From Bin80 sp964291275 (lineage in GTDB: Bacteria > Bacteroidota > Rhodothermia > Rhodothermales > Bin80), in assembly GCA_964291275.2 (NCBI GenBank), contig OZ219799.1:1116001-1180000 (forward strand): a DNA stretch of 64,000 nucleotides, written 5' to 3'. Positions 43,773-53,100 of the stretch are shown here, one piece after another; position 1 is the first letter of the stretch, and every line of letters begins with the position of its first letter. The position numbers and the translations under genes are program-made. Below the pieces are notes generated by a model. The model was not told the origin of the DNA and ran no database searches. It worked only from the letters and a program-made list of their open reading frames with translations.

Positions 43773-45728
43773 TCAGTTCGGTGGCTCAGAACGATTCTCC
43801 AATAATCGCTGCATCGCAAGTCCAGGCTCATGAGTTGGGTTTAATTCCAGTAGTTTCTGCACCGCCTTACCTGCATCGGTCCAGTTACCCCGGATTATCT
43901 GATTCCGGGCTAGCTGGAATTGGAATTCAGGAACCTCTGGATCTAAAATGGCCGCCCGCTCAAGGTGCTCCCCTGCAAGCTCTACTTGTCCCTTACGCTG
44001 GTATAGAATGCCCAACCGAAAATGTATACCGGGAGATTCGTCAAGGTCATTTGCAGCACCATAATAGTCTATCGCTTCATCCAAACGTCCCTGTGCTGCA
44101 AGTACATCTGCTGCATAAGCATATGGCAAAGGCAGATAAGGGTACTCCTGGAGGAGTGCGAGACTCGCCTTGAGGGCAAGATGGTATGCACCCTGTTCGG
44201 CATAGTGCACTCGCAGTTGATTTGTAGCAGCAAACCAGGTCAGTTCTCCATCGTCCAGTGCATAAGCAAGTTTCTCTGCAATGGAAGAAATCCTACTGGT
44301 ATCCAAAATTGATGCAGGGGGAGCATCTAGTGGTTGGAAGGGCCAGGAGCTTAGAAGTTTCTGCAATCGTAACTCCCCAAAAATGGAATCAACCTGCGTG
44401 AAAAGGACTTCCGATCGAGCGACCTCTCGCGGTACATAATTCATCTGCTGACCACCGATCCGATACTCGTATATCGCATCGTAAAATACATCTGAAAGCA
44501 CGAAATACCCCTCGAGATTCGGGTGCAGATGCTCCAGCATCAAGTCGGATCCAATAATATTCTCACCTGCATGTTCTCGTAGAGAACCCTGAGTATCAAC
44601 AAGTATAGCTCCTGAATTTTCAGACTCTTCCCTGATGATCTGATTCACCTCTTCCGTTGCCCGAAAACGTAGCTGATCCAGATCTTTGGCCATGATATAG
44701 GTTTGACGAGCCTGATCATAGTTGCCCTGCATGTCCAACAATGTCCCCAAATCGAACCATGATCGTGCGGCCATTGAGTCCAGCGTAATTACTTCGCGCA
44801 TTCGCTCAATGGATAAGGGCAGGGATTCAGAACGTCGTGCCTCTTCATAGGCTTTTTCCCATTGATCTGGATCGGTAGAAGCCATCAGACCACTTTGGAA
44901 AGGAGGATGGGTACGTTCATTACTGGCCACCGTACCAATAAATACCGGTATGCCATGCTGTTGGTACCTATTGAGAGTGCTGCGCAAGTTTCCCCTGAAC
45001 TGCTGTATCCCAGACTGATACATATCAGAATCCATTTCAATCTCCTGTCTTCGAACCATTCGTTCCATTAGGGTGGACGAACTGTCCTGGCCCCGTGTTA
45101 CCAGCTGTGCAGCTTGGCTCAACCCATTTCGAATCAGCTGGAGTGTGCGCCATGACTGAAGTCGGAGATACAGATTCACCACATAACGGTGACGTCCCAA
45201 TGATTGAGAGGAGCCTACACCAAGCGCCCCATAGAATTCATTATGCCCGGCGTAGATCAGGACTGCATCTGGAGACTGGGCAAGAATTTCATCCACCTGA
45301 TCCAGAATTGTGTAGGAATTGACTGCTGCCATCGCGACATTGACCAATTCCACCCTACGAGCGGGCCAACTCTGCTGAAGGCGCTGCTCCAGCATACGTG
45401 AGAAGCTACCTCCATAGTAGTATGGGTAACCGGCAGCACTGGAGCCCCCTTGGACAAAAACCCGGACTATGGTGCTGTCTTTTTCTGCATGAAAGACATC
45501 ATGCAAGCCTGTTGGAACCCGGACTTCCTGATTGAAATAACGATGGGCTACCTCACGGTTCATGACTAGATAATCCGGGGCAGACTCCACAGGCACAAAC
45601 ACCGGATAATCCTGACCAAAGCCAATGACCCGAAGCCCGCCCTCGACAAGTACAAAAAAGAGCACGGGGATACTCCACATCAGTGCGTAAAACACCCCTT
45701 TTCTTTCTATACCGTCTTTTTGAAACAT
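43773..45728 (-). CDS. SGNH/GDSL-hydrolase-like protein with C-terminal TPR repeats
   Basis: 651 aa from the ATG at 45728, which places one N-terminal membrane anchor (ALMWSIPVLFFVLVEGGL). The catalytic-type domain (residues about 75-400) has VQGGSSAAGYP (block I Ser region), ELVNVAMAAVNSYTILDQVDE (block II-like) and LIYAGHNEFYG, where SGNH enzymes usually have GxND. A late segment reads EHLHPNLEGYFVLSD, containing the DxxH-like His. Tetratricopeptide repeats fill the last 200 residues (ALKASLALLQEYPYLPLPYAYAADVLAAQGRLDEAIDYY). Such proteins face the periplasm; ester hydrolysis or transfer on a glycan is possible but the substrate is unknown. The next gene downstream in this orientation is the truncated propeller. 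Confidence 0.7.
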   Translation of the reverse strand: MFQKDGIERKGVFYALMWSIPVLFFVLVEGGLRVIGFGQDYPVFVPVESAPDYLVMNREVAHRYFNQEVRVPTGLHDVFHAEKDSTIVRVFVQGGSSAAGYPYYYGGSFSRMLEQRLQQSWPARRVELVNVAMAAVNSYTILDQVDEILAQSPDAVLIYAGHNEFYGALGVGSSQSLGRHRYVVNLYLRLQSWRTLQLIRNGLSQAAQLVTRGQDSSSTLMERMVRRQEIEMDSDMYQSGIQQFRGNLRSTLNRYQQHGIPVFIGTVASNERTHPPFQSGLMASTDPDQWEKAYEEARRSESLPLSIERMREVITLDSMAARSWFDLGTLLDMQGNYDQARQTYIMAKDLDQLRFRATEEVNQIIREESENSGAILVDTQGSLREHAGENIIGSDLMLEHLHPNLEGYFVLSDVFYDAIYEYRIGGQQMNYVPREVARSEVLFTQVDSIFGELRLQKLLSSWPFQPLDAPPASILDTSRISSIAEKLAYALDDGELTWFAATNQLRVHYAEQGAYHLALKASLALLQEYPYLPLPYAYAADVLAAQGRLDEAIDYYGAANDLDESPGIHFRLGILYQRKGQVELAGEHLERAAILDPEVPEFQFQLARNQIIRGNWTDAGKAVQKLLELNPTHEPGLAMQRLLENRSEPPN

Positions 45729-45818
45729 CCGCCAATTTGGATTACGAATACAGTCCGCAAGGCATATGACTGGCAATCATTGACATTTCAGATACTTCTG
45801 ATGGCGCGCCTGCGGGGT

Positions 45819-46805
45819 TCAGATAGCGGTTTTGTCGGGCAGATTATGCTCCTCATCCACTTCCGTAAGCCAGCCAGTCTGGTCACGCAGTACGTAGTGT
45901 GGACGTCCCTTTACCTCATCAAATATTCTACCTAGATATTCTCCCAGGATGCCCAGAACCATCAACTGGACTCCTCCTAAAAACAGGATAAGCACAACCG
46001 TGGAGGCCCAGCCTTCCGGCAAATCTTTCCCACTTACGAACACGCCTAGGGCGTACACGAGGTAGCAGAACCCCAGAAATGCTGCCCCTGCACCAAGCCA
46101 GGCGGATACTCTCAGAGGAGCTGCGGAAAAAGACAGTAAACCATCTAGTGCAAGTGCAGTCAGTCTTCGGATATTATAGCTCGGTTTGCCTGCGTAACGG
46201 GCAGGTCGAGCATACTTTACACCAATCTGTTTGAACCCTACCCAGCCGCGCAGGCCACGCACAAATCGATTGTGCTCGGGCAGAGTATTGATTACATCCA
46301 CGACCTTGCGATCCATGAGTGCAAAATCTCCCGCATCTCGGGGAATATGGATATTCGATATCCGATCCAAGAGCCGATAGAAGACGCTGTAGCATACTCT
46401 CAGGAACCAGGATTCCTTGCGATTCGTCCGCACACCATAGACCACATCATAACCATTGCGCCACTGTGAGATGAACGATTTTATGAGCTCTGGAGGATCC
46501 TGGAGATCGGCATCCAGGACTGCAATGAGATCACCACGAGCGTGCTTCAGTCCGGCGCTGACTGCTACCTGATGTCCAAAATTCCTGGAAAAGCTCAGAC
46601 ATGCCATACGTTCATTCGCAGCGCATGCGCCATGCAGCAAGTTGAGAGTGCGATCTTGGCTGCCGTCGTCGATAAACAGGAAGCGTGTTGGAATACCCAG
46701 ATCCAGCGTTTCGAGTGTACGCAGCAAGTCGGGCAGGACCTCTTCTTCGTTATAGCACGGAAAAATCAGGCAGATCTCAGGATTGTCAGAACGGTGATCA
46801 GTCAT
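45819..46805 (-). CDS. GT2 glycosyltransferase (polyprenyl-phosphate sugar synthase type)
   Basis: 328 aa. The GT-A fold begins with CLIFPCYNEEEVLPDLL; the metal-binding motif is VLDADLQDPPELI and LRGWVGFKQIGVKY follows. Two C-terminal helices (LGAGAAFLGFCYLVYALGVFV; TVVLILFLGGVQLMVLGILGEYLGRIF) anchor it. This layout matches DPM1/GtrB/ArnC-like enzymes that load a sugar from UDP or GDP onto undecaprenyl phosphate at the inner membrane. The exact sugar is not readable. The ATG overlaps the stop of the upstream TIGR02757 gene. Confidence 0.87.
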   Translation of the reverse strand: MTDHRSDNPEICLIFPCYNEEEVLPDLLRTLETLDLGIPTRFLFIDDGSQDRTLNLLHGACAANERMACLSFSRNFGHQVAVSAGLKHARGDLIAVLDADLQDPPELIKSFISQWRNGYDVVYGVRTNRKESWFLRVCYSVFYRLLDRISNIHIPRDAGDFALMDRKVVDVINTLPEHNRFVRGLRGWVGFKQIGVKYARPARYAGKPSYNIRRLTALALDGLLSFSAAPLRVSAWLGAGAAFLGFCYLVYALGVFVSGKDLPEGWASTVVLILFLGGVQLMVLGILGEYLGRIFDEVKGRPHYVLRDQTGWLTEVDEEHNLPDKTAI

Positions 46806-47620
46806 GTATCTGCAAAAGGATTTCCGTACGCTCCAAGGCCAAACAAAGCAAAATCGTAGCGGGCTGGATCGTTCCTGTTGAGTTTGCGGCAGGCCTCTGT
46901 CAGTTCAATAGCCGCTTTCCAGTTATTTGTTTTTCGGTTTAATAACCCGAGAGGACGTGCCTGACGTCCAGAATGAATATCAAGGGGCAGCACGAGTTGT
47001 CGTGGAGAAATTGAGTGCCAGAGCCCTAAATCTACGGGCCCCGGGCGAACCATCCAGCGCAAGTACAGCGAGAGGCGTTTACATGCACTCTTCCGGCTGG
47101 GGCGTGCAAGGTGCTTCTGCAGCCGTGGCAATGAATCTGGGCGAACGGTCATCATGCGCACACTGAATCGCTCAATAGCTTCGCCGGTGTCAGGTTCTGA
47201 AGGTTGACCGCCGAAAATATTTTCGACACTGCCGAACTGGTTAATCAGTAGGCTCAGGTTGTGAGTGAACTCAATGCAATCCTCCGGTTGAAATGTGCGA
47301 TGTACGAATGTAGAGAGTTGAATGCCGTCACATAGAGGATCGAAGCCAGTTACAAACTTCCAAGGTCTGAATTGCATACGGGAGCACAGATCTTCGAGCT
47401 TTGCCAGCATAATTGCACGTGACCCCCATGCTAGGGTAGCAGCATAAAGCCCAATAACCTCCTGGTCACGCCGGTCTGTGAAGGCATGGCACAGGCTTAC
47501 AGGGTCATCAGGGATGAAGTCTGGTTGCTCAAAGTGAGCTACCAGACTATCCAGACGGGATTTATCGATGAGGCGTGCTGACAGTCGTTCTTCTTGTATG
47601 TGATCGCTGGCTCCTATCAA
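46802..47620 (-). CDS. TIGR02757 family (DUF2400) protein
   Basis: 272 aa. The opening PDFIPDDPVSLCHAFTDRRDQEVIGLYAATLAWGSR and the later KRLSLYLRWMVRPGPVDLGLW and HSISPRQLVLPLDIHSGRQARPLGL blocks are characteristic of TIGR02757, a conserved Bacteroidota family related to HhH/endonuclease III-like folds. No experimental function is known to me; DNA binding or repair is a guess from the fold. The start at 47620 is TTG and the true start may differ by a few residues. ATGA overlap with the glycosyltransferase. Confidence 0.82.
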   Translation of the reverse strand: MIGASDHIQEERLSARLIDKSRLDSLVAHFEQPDFIPDDPVSLCHAFTDRRDQEVIGLYAATLAWGSRAIMLAKLEDLCSRMQFRPWKFVTGFDPLCDGIQLSTFVHRTFQPEDCIEFTHNLSLLINQFGSVENIFGGQPSEPDTGEAIERFSVRMMTVRPDSLPRLQKHLARPSRKSACKRLSLYLRWMVRPGPVDLGLWHSISPRQLVLPLDIHSGRQARPLGLLNRKTNNWKAAIELTEACRKLNRNDPARYDFALFGLGAYGNPFADT

Positions 47621-48145
47621 CCTAGTTTAACACGAGGAATCAAAAATAGTCCTATTGCTCTCGGTTATGTTGCTGAGGATTGCAGGAACGCTAACCCGAG
47701 CGTCTCACGCATAGTAATATAGGAGACACAGGATTTCCTATTCTCCTTCTGGGACATTTTTTCGGGGCTATGGTGTCGGAGATTTACCGGATCTGTCTGT
47801 GTTGATTTAAAGTGGATTGCCGTCTGTTTTCCCCGTCTTCGCAGCCTACTCTGTCCTGATTTGGCCTACCCAGTTGCACTTGGACACAGCTCTGACTGCT
47901 CCATCTGGAGTTTATATTCTCAACTTTCATGAACAACTGCACCTGCGTCATGGATCTGGAGGTTATTGAGACTTTGGAGGACTGGGTTTTCGACATACTC
48001 CGTGCCGTGTAAGCCGCCCTTTTTGAACATGAGCAACAACAGCAGAGTAGGACACACCTGCGAACGGTCATGAATGCCAACTGATTTTGGCACTACGCCT
48101 GCCTGGAGCTGGTACCTCGAATCCCTCCGCCGCGAGAGCATAATA
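47621..48145. other. intergenic stretch without a recognisable gene
   Basis: About 525 bases between divergent genes. No frame shows a known domain or signal peptide; minus-strand frames here are low-complexity Cys/Ser text. A small inverted repeat, TGCCAA-N6-TTGGCA (48075-48092), lies 54 bases before the propeller gene and could be an operator or chance. Confidence 0.4.
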
Positions 48146-49351
48146 ATGACGACACCCCACCAGTATCTAGGAAGCCTTGTGGTCGCGCTTGCCTTGCTCT
48201 TAAGTGCCTGCTCCCAGCAAGCACCCTCCGAAACCGTGGCCGTCGACAGCTCCAGCGCACAGATCGTAACTAGCGCCCCCGCAAGTTCGGAGGCGATGTG
48301 CACATTCAGCGAGGAACCCATTTTGGTCATCGGCGATGACGAGGAAGACGACAACCAATGGTTCTCCTCGATCCGGGGGATGGGACGTCTGTCAGATGGA
48401 TTCGTTGCGGTGGTTGATCGCACGTCTGCCGAAGTTCGCATTTTCGACGCGTCGGGGCGCCACCTGCGATCGATGGGCCAGCGTGGCGACGGCCCCGGTG
48501 AGTTCACGAATCCCTTTATCCTGTGGGTCGACGCAGGCGACACGCTTTGGGTGGGAGATTACTACCCATGGCGCTACAACATCTTCACGGCCCAAGGCGA
48601 ATTCGTGCGGAGGATAGGGCTCAAGCCGATGTACCCGAACTCGTCAATGGCTGGAGGCGTGCTCGAAAACGGGTACACCGTGAACGCCAGAAGGGGAGAA
48701 ACTATGCGCACCCCGGACTTTGGCGTTCCAGACACGATGGTAGTGGAGATCCACGATCCCAACGGGAAACTTGTCGGTAACCTTGCCCGGATTCCCGACA
48801 GAACCTTTGGCAATGTCAGTGAAGCCCCCGGGATCGGGTTGTCCCCGCTCTTTGAAGCAGTCGCCGAAGTTGACGCGCTGGGGTCAACCATCGTGCTGGC
48901 ACACGGGAGCAAGCCCGAGCTTCAGGTTCTGGACGATGAATCCAACTTGCGGATGATCATCCGCTGGTCAGAACCAGACCGTGAGGTTACGCGCGCGGAC
49001 GTACGTGCCTGGCGCGAGGATTTCCGAGAGCGTCGTAGCCAACCGTCATCTTGGGACTGGGATCAGAATGATGACGCCACAATTAGCCCGGAGCGTCCGG
49101 TAGCTGACGTTTTCCCAGCTATGTCCAGTGTCAAGATCGGTCGTGACGGCCGCATCTGGATCCGCCAATACGACCGGCCCCGAGAGGATCGTGCATGGCT
49201 CGCCTTCGGTGCTGACGGCAAGTTTGCTTGTCACATGGCCCAGCCCCCCGGCGATGTTTGGGAATTCGGAGCCGATTACGTGCTCCTGGTCCATCGGTCA
49301 GAGCTTGGGGTCGAAACCGTTCGGATGCATAGCCTCACGTTACCTTCTTAG
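48146..49351 (+). CDS. 6-bladed beta-propeller lipoprotein
   Basis: 401 aa from the ATG at 48146 (MTTPHQYLGSLVVALALLLSAC), which gives a lipoprotein signal with lipobox LLSAC; a start at 48074 would not. Blades include VAVVDRTSAEVRIFDASGRH, MGQRGDGPGEFTNPFILWVD and GDTLWVGDYYPWRYNIFTAQG. The end carries the recurring IGRDGRIWIRQYDRP. Codon third positions are much more GC-rich than in the adjacent TIGR02757 or nuo genes, suggesting different ancestry or recent acquisition. The ligand is unknown. It stands alone with long non-coding flanks. Confidence 0.8.
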   Translation: MTTPHQYLGSLVVALALLLSACSQQAPSETVAVDSSSAQIVTSAPASSEAMCTFSEEPILVIGDDEEDDNQWFSSIRGMGRLSDGFVAVVDRTSAEVRIFDASGRHLRSMGQRGDGPGEFTNPFILWVDAGDTLWVGDYYPWRYNIFTAQGEFVRRIGLKPMYPNSSMAGGVLENGYTVNARRGETMRTPDFGVPDTMVVEIHDPNGKLVGNLARIPDRTFGNVSEAPGIGLSPLFEAVAEVDALGSTIVLAHGSKPELQVLDDESNLRMIIRWSEPDREVTRADVRAWREDFRERRSQPSSWDWDQNDDATISPERPVADVFPAMSSVKIGRDGRIWIRQYDRPREDRAWLAFGADGKFACHMAQPPGDVWEFGADYVLLVHRSELGVETVRMHSLTLPS

Positions 49352-50137
49352 CCTGCGTATGAAGGACGCCGATGCAGGCTCATCCTCGTCGAAAGCATTC
49401 TTCGTGACAGCAGCCTGGTGGATCACTGGCACCTCATCTATGCGACAAGACCGCGGGTAGTTCGTCGCATCAATGGACGTGACAGAGAGTATGTCCTATT
49501 CCAGCTACTCGCCAGCGAACCCAACGTGTGCAGCGCCGACCATGAGTGCAAATGAGCGTCAGACAGTCGATTCAGCGTTGGAATTCCGGGCGCGGTTTCA
49601 TGGGATCTTTGGTGAATCAGAATCAAGTCAGCCATTATACAAACTTGGGCTAAGAAGAATAGTCGCGAACGATGCCGGCTACGAATTCGGTGAGCGTACG
49701 TGTTGAGCAACTGAGGGAAACAGTTGAATCATTACTTTAGTCGGCAGTGATAAGTCAGGGCTGTCCACATGAATACGAAGCTGTCATAGCATGGGGGTTC
49801 TGATTTTCTCAAAGGTGACTCTGGACAAGACACAGAAGCCAGCCCTCCGCAGTTATTTTGTTTGCTTTCTGTCACCGGGCAAATTTGCACAAATTTGGGT
49901 CAGACCAAGTACAAGCCTCAATTGTTTGAACACAGGCGCGCCCTTTTGTTTTAAGTGGTCCGTCTTGGTAGCTCGGTCGCTTAGCACAAGAATGGACCGA
50001 ACTTGAGTTGAGTATTCGAGTTACTGTTGGCGGTTGACTTCATATTGATTGCTATGCTCTGTAGGCGGGTATTGGTCCGTATATTACCAGCGGATGCGTA
50101 TTTCTTGGTTCAGAAGAAATAACCAGGCGTTTATGCC
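49352..50137. other. intergenic stretch before the nuo operon
   Basis: About 785 bases. The first part keeps the high GC of the propeller gene: the plus-strand frame 49370-49553 reads VESILRDSSLVDHWHLIYATRP and continues for 60 codons without a start, possibly a gene relic of unknown family. The second part (49700 onward) is AT-rich with no gene; the nuo promoter should lie in 49990-50120. TTGACT at 50032-50037 is a candidate -35 but no -10 box lies at a good distance. Confidence 0.35.
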
Positions 50138-50509
50138 ATGAGTGCTGAATTTATCGCGCTATTGATTATGCTAGGCTTGGCCACAGGCTTGGCATTAACG
50201 TTGCTACTGGCTCAGCGACTACTTGGCCCAAGGAGACCTAACCGAGTCAAGGTGGGTGCCTATGAGAGCGGCATGGATCCAATCGGGACTGCTCATCAGC
50301 GGTTCTCCGTCAAGTTCTATCTGGTTGCAATGGTTTTTATAGTCTTTGATGTAGAGGTTGTATTCCTTTACCCATGGGCAGTCAGCCACAGGCATTTTTT
50401 GGAAGCGGGAATTGGTATGGGGGTGTTGGCGATTGTGAGCATATTTATTTTGGTCCTTGCGGTAGGACTTTTATACGACATCAAGAAAGGTGGACTGGAG
50501 TTCGATTAA
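50138..50509 (+). CDS. nuoA: NADH-quinone oxidoreductase subunit A
   Basis: 123 aa, three transmembrane helices. Diagnostic text: VKVGAYESGMDPIGTAHQRFSVKFYLVAMVFIVFDVEVVFLYPWAV, with the conserved YESG cysteine position occupied by Ser. It is a membrane-arm subunit next to the quinone site, packing against NuoH. First gene of the nuoABCDEFGH run. Confidence 0.95.
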   Translation: MSAEFIALLIMLGLATGLALTLLLAQRLLGPRRPNRVKVGAYESGMDPIGTAHQRFSVKFYLVAMVFIVFDVEVVFLYPWAVSHRHFLEAGIGMGVLAIVSIFILVLAVGLLYDIKKGGLEFD

Positions 50510-50558
50510 CGAAACAGACCGCATCACTTCTCATAAAAACGGCGCTGGCTTTTTCTCT

Positions 50559-51113
50559 ATGGATTCCGCTACTGGATACTTAACAACCACTGTTGATTCC
50601 GTTGTCAACTGGGCGCGTTCGAACTCTCTGATGCCAATGCCTATGGGGTTGGCCTGCTGTGCTATTGAAATGATGGCCTTTGGTGGTCCCAAGTATGATG
50701 TCGGTAGATTCGGCAGCGAGGCCATGCGATTCTCTCCCCGTCAGGCTGATCTTATGATCGTTGCAGGATGGTGCAGTTACAAAATGGCGCATGCGATACG
50801 ACGCGTCTGGGATCAGATGGCCGACCCCAAGTGGTGTATAGCCATGGGAGCATGTGCTTCGAGTGGAGGCATGCATCGCTGCTATGGTGTCGTCCAGGGA
50901 ATAGACAATTTTTTGCCAGTTGATGTGTATATCCCGGGGTGTCCGCCCCGACCAGAAGCGGTTATTCACGCGTTAATGGATATTCAGGAGAAAATTCGGA
51001 ACGAGTACTCTATTGCAAAGGATTATACAAGTGGTCCACAACAATCAACTGTTGCGCCAATCAACCCGGGGATCCTTACGAGTGACGGCCGGACAACAGC
51101 AGGAGGTGTGTAG
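50559..51113 (+). CDS. nuoB: NADH-quinone oxidoreductase subunit B (N2 cluster)
   Basis: 184 aa from the ATG at 50559 (MDSATGYLTTTVDSVVNWAR), which matches the usual start; an ATG at 50490 would overlap nuoA. Cluster N2 ligands are present: the tandem cysteines of GLACCAIEMM, then MGACASSGG and YIPGCPPRPE. The variant GWCSYKMAHAIRRVWDQM replaces the common GTVTNKMA and adds a cysteine, as in other Bacteroidota-type enzymes. It transfers electrons from the peripheral arm to quinone. Confidence 0.95.
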   Translation: MDSATGYLTTTVDSVVNWARSNSLMPMPMGLACCAIEMMAFGGPKYDVGRFGSEAMRFSPRQADLMIVAGWCSYKMAHAIRRVWDQMADPKWCIAMGACASSGGMHRCYGVVQGIDNFLPVDVYIPGCPPRPEAVIHALMDIQEKIRNEYSIAKDYTSGPQQSTVAPINPGILTSDGRTTAGGV

Positions 51114-51123
51114 AGATTGATTG

Positions 51124-51783
51124 ATGTCTGAATTACTCAAGTTTCATTTTACGCCCGCAGATAAGGCGCGTCCAGAAGAAGAGAATTTGCATGCGCAGGC
51201 GTCCACTGACGTCACGGATGTGATAAAGGCTCTACAAGAGCAGTTTTCGGGAGCGGTAACGGATGTATCTGTCTACGCAGGTGAGCATACTGTATTTGTT
51301 GCAAGTGAGAATTTTTTACAAGTGTGTACTGCATTGAAGGAAACGCTGGGATTTACCTATCTCGTGGATCTTGCCGGTGTGGATCGTTTTCAGGAGGATG
51401 CACCTCGTTACGAGGTTTACTATTGTTTCGTAAACCTTAAAGCGGGCAAACGCCTTCGGATAAAGGTGCGTGTCGAGGAAGATGATGCAGTTGTACCCTC
51501 GATAACGGGCCTGTTCAAGGCAGCAGATTGGAATGAACGTGAGTGCTTCGATATGCTGGGCATTCGTTTCAAAGGCCATCCGGACCTTCGACGTATGTAC
51601 ATGCCGGAGGATTTTGAATATTATCCCCAGCGCAAGGAATTCCCGCTTTTGGGTATTCCAGGATCACTCCCGCTCCCACCGCGGACACCCGAGGGAGAGT
51701 TAACTCTGGATCCTTTTGCAGCTGCCCGTAGCGGCAGTCCGGTCAAGAGCTATCAAGAGCCTGCAGCAAACGACGAAAAATAA
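51124..51783 (+). CDS. nuoC: NADH-quinone oxidoreductase subunit C
   Basis: 219 aa from the ATG at 51124 (a TTG one codon earlier is less likely). Conserved core: FTYLVDLAGVDRF, RYEVYYCFVNL, PSITGLFKAADWNERECFDMLGIRFKGHPDLRRMYMPEDF. It is the 30-kDa subunit that docks on NuoD. It stays separate from NuoD, unlike the fused NuoCD of E. coli. Its TAA shares one base with the nuoD ATG. Confidence 0.94.
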   Translation: MSELLKFHFTPADKARPEEENLHAQASTDVTDVIKALQEQFSGAVTDVSVYAGEHTVFVASENFLQVCTALKETLGFTYLVDLAGVDRFQEDAPRYEVYYCFVNLKAGKRLRIKVRVEEDDAVVPSITGLFKAADWNERECFDMLGIRFKGHPDLRRMYMPEDFEYYPQRKEFPLLGIPGSLPLPPRTPEGELTLDPFAAARSGSPVKSYQEPAANDEK

Positions 51784-53099
51784 TGCCCCCTACAACGTCA
51801 TATCACGACCAGGAGCATATTTTTTCGTTCTGGCCTAGACATAACGAGACCATACTCAAACGGCTTGAGAGCAAAGATGCCTGGTTAAGTACAAGACGCG
51901 GCATTGAAGTTTCGCGCGTGGAGGATGCACTCGAGCACGAAATGACACTGAATATCGGGCCGCAACATCCTGCTACACATGGTGTGCTCAGGTGCGTAGT
52001 TAAGCTTGATGGCGAGCGGATCGAAAAATGCGTACTTGATATCGGGTACCTGCACCGCGGTATCGAAAAGCTTGCGGAAAGCAAGACATACCAGGAGTTC
52101 ATGCCCTATACCGACCGTATGGATTATCTGGCGCCATACGCAAATAATGTGGCTTGGTGTATGGCAGTGGAGAAACTCGCGAACATTGAAGTTCCCGAGC
52201 GAGCACAGTGGATTCGCATGATCATGTGCGAATTGGCTCGTATTTCTTCTCACTTGTTGTGGCTGGGAGTCGGGCTGATGGATGCGGGGGCAGTGAGCGT
52301 TTTTCTATGGACTTTTCAGGGTCGGGAAGATCTCTATAACATCTTTGACGAGGTTTCGGGGGCACGTTTTACGGTGTCGCACAGTCGTATTGGTGGATTG
52401 GCAACAGATCTGACTCCCAAGGCGATCGCTATGATCAGGGATTTTGCAACCCGTTACGAGAGCATTGTTCGGGGCTGGCAAAAGCTTCTCAATCGTAACC
52501 GCATCTGGATTGACCGAAACAGGGATGTTGGCATTGTCAGTGCGGATGAGGCTATTGCACTCGGACTGACAGGTCCCAATCTTCGCGGTAGTGGTGTTCC
52601 CTATGATATTCGCACATTTGAACCATACCTGAAGTACGACGAAGTAGACTTTATCATTCCACTCCGGGAGGAGGGGGATTGTCTAGCGCGGTATCACATT
52701 CGTGTCGAAGAGATGCTGGAGAGCCTCAAGATTATTCGTCAGTGTCTGGATCGTTTGCCGGAAGGGCCGATTCGGACGGATGATGCGAAGAAAGCCTATC
52801 CGTCCAAGAACGAAGTATATTACTCAATGGAGGGTATGATACATGACTTCATGTACACGGAGACAGGAGTAACTCCGCCCAAAGGAGCTGTTTCGTATCA
52901 TGCTATCGAATCTCCCAAAGGGGAGTTAGGGTTCTATCTTGAAAGCGATGGAACCGGATGTCCTTGGCGTGCACGCATTAACGCACCGTCCTTCACAAAT
53001 CTCCAAGGTTTGGAATCCATGATGGAAGGTCATCCGGTAGCAGATATTGTAGTACTAATCGGTTCTATTGATCCAGTAATGGGTGAGGCGGACAAGTAG
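51783..53099 (+). CDS. nuoD: NADH-quinone oxidoreductase subunit D
   Basis: 438 aa. After a 50-residue N-terminal extension comes the core MTLNIGPQHPATHGVLR, with the conserved His of the quinone cavity, then GYLHRGIEKLAESKTYQEFMPYTDRMDYLAP (Tyr and Asp of the quinone site) and the ending FTNLQGLESMMEGHPVADIVVLIGSIDPVMGE. It is the 49-kDa subunit. The N-terminal extension is longer than usual, but the only ATG overlapping nuoC makes this start likely. Confidence 0.94.
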   Translation: MPPTTSYHDQEHIFSFWPRHNETILKRLESKDAWLSTRRGIEVSRVEDALEHEMTLNIGPQHPATHGVLRCVVKLDGERIEKCVLDIGYLHRGIEKLAESKTYQEFMPYTDRMDYLAPYANNVAWCMAVEKLANIEVPERAQWIRMIMCELARISSHLLWLGVGLMDAGAVSVFLWTFQGREDLYNIFDEVSGARFTVSHSRIGGLATDLTPKAIAMIRDFATRYESIVRGWQKLLNRNRIWIDRNRDVGIVSADEAIALGLTGPNLRGSGVPYDIRTFEPYLKYDEVDFIIPLREEGDCLARYHIRVEEMLESLKIIRQCLDRLPEGPIRTDDAKKAYPSKNEVYYSMEGMIHDFMYTETGVTPPKGAVSYHAIESPKGELGFYLESDGTGCPWRARINAPSFTNLQGLESMMEGHPVADIVVLIGSIDPVMGEADK

Positions 53100-53100
53100 T

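Noticed and set aside
50032..50060. TTGACT as the -35 box of the nuo promoter
   Set aside because: No -10 box at 16-19 bases; a TATGCT is only 13 bases away, and Bacteroidota-type promoters differ, so the promoter is left unplaced.
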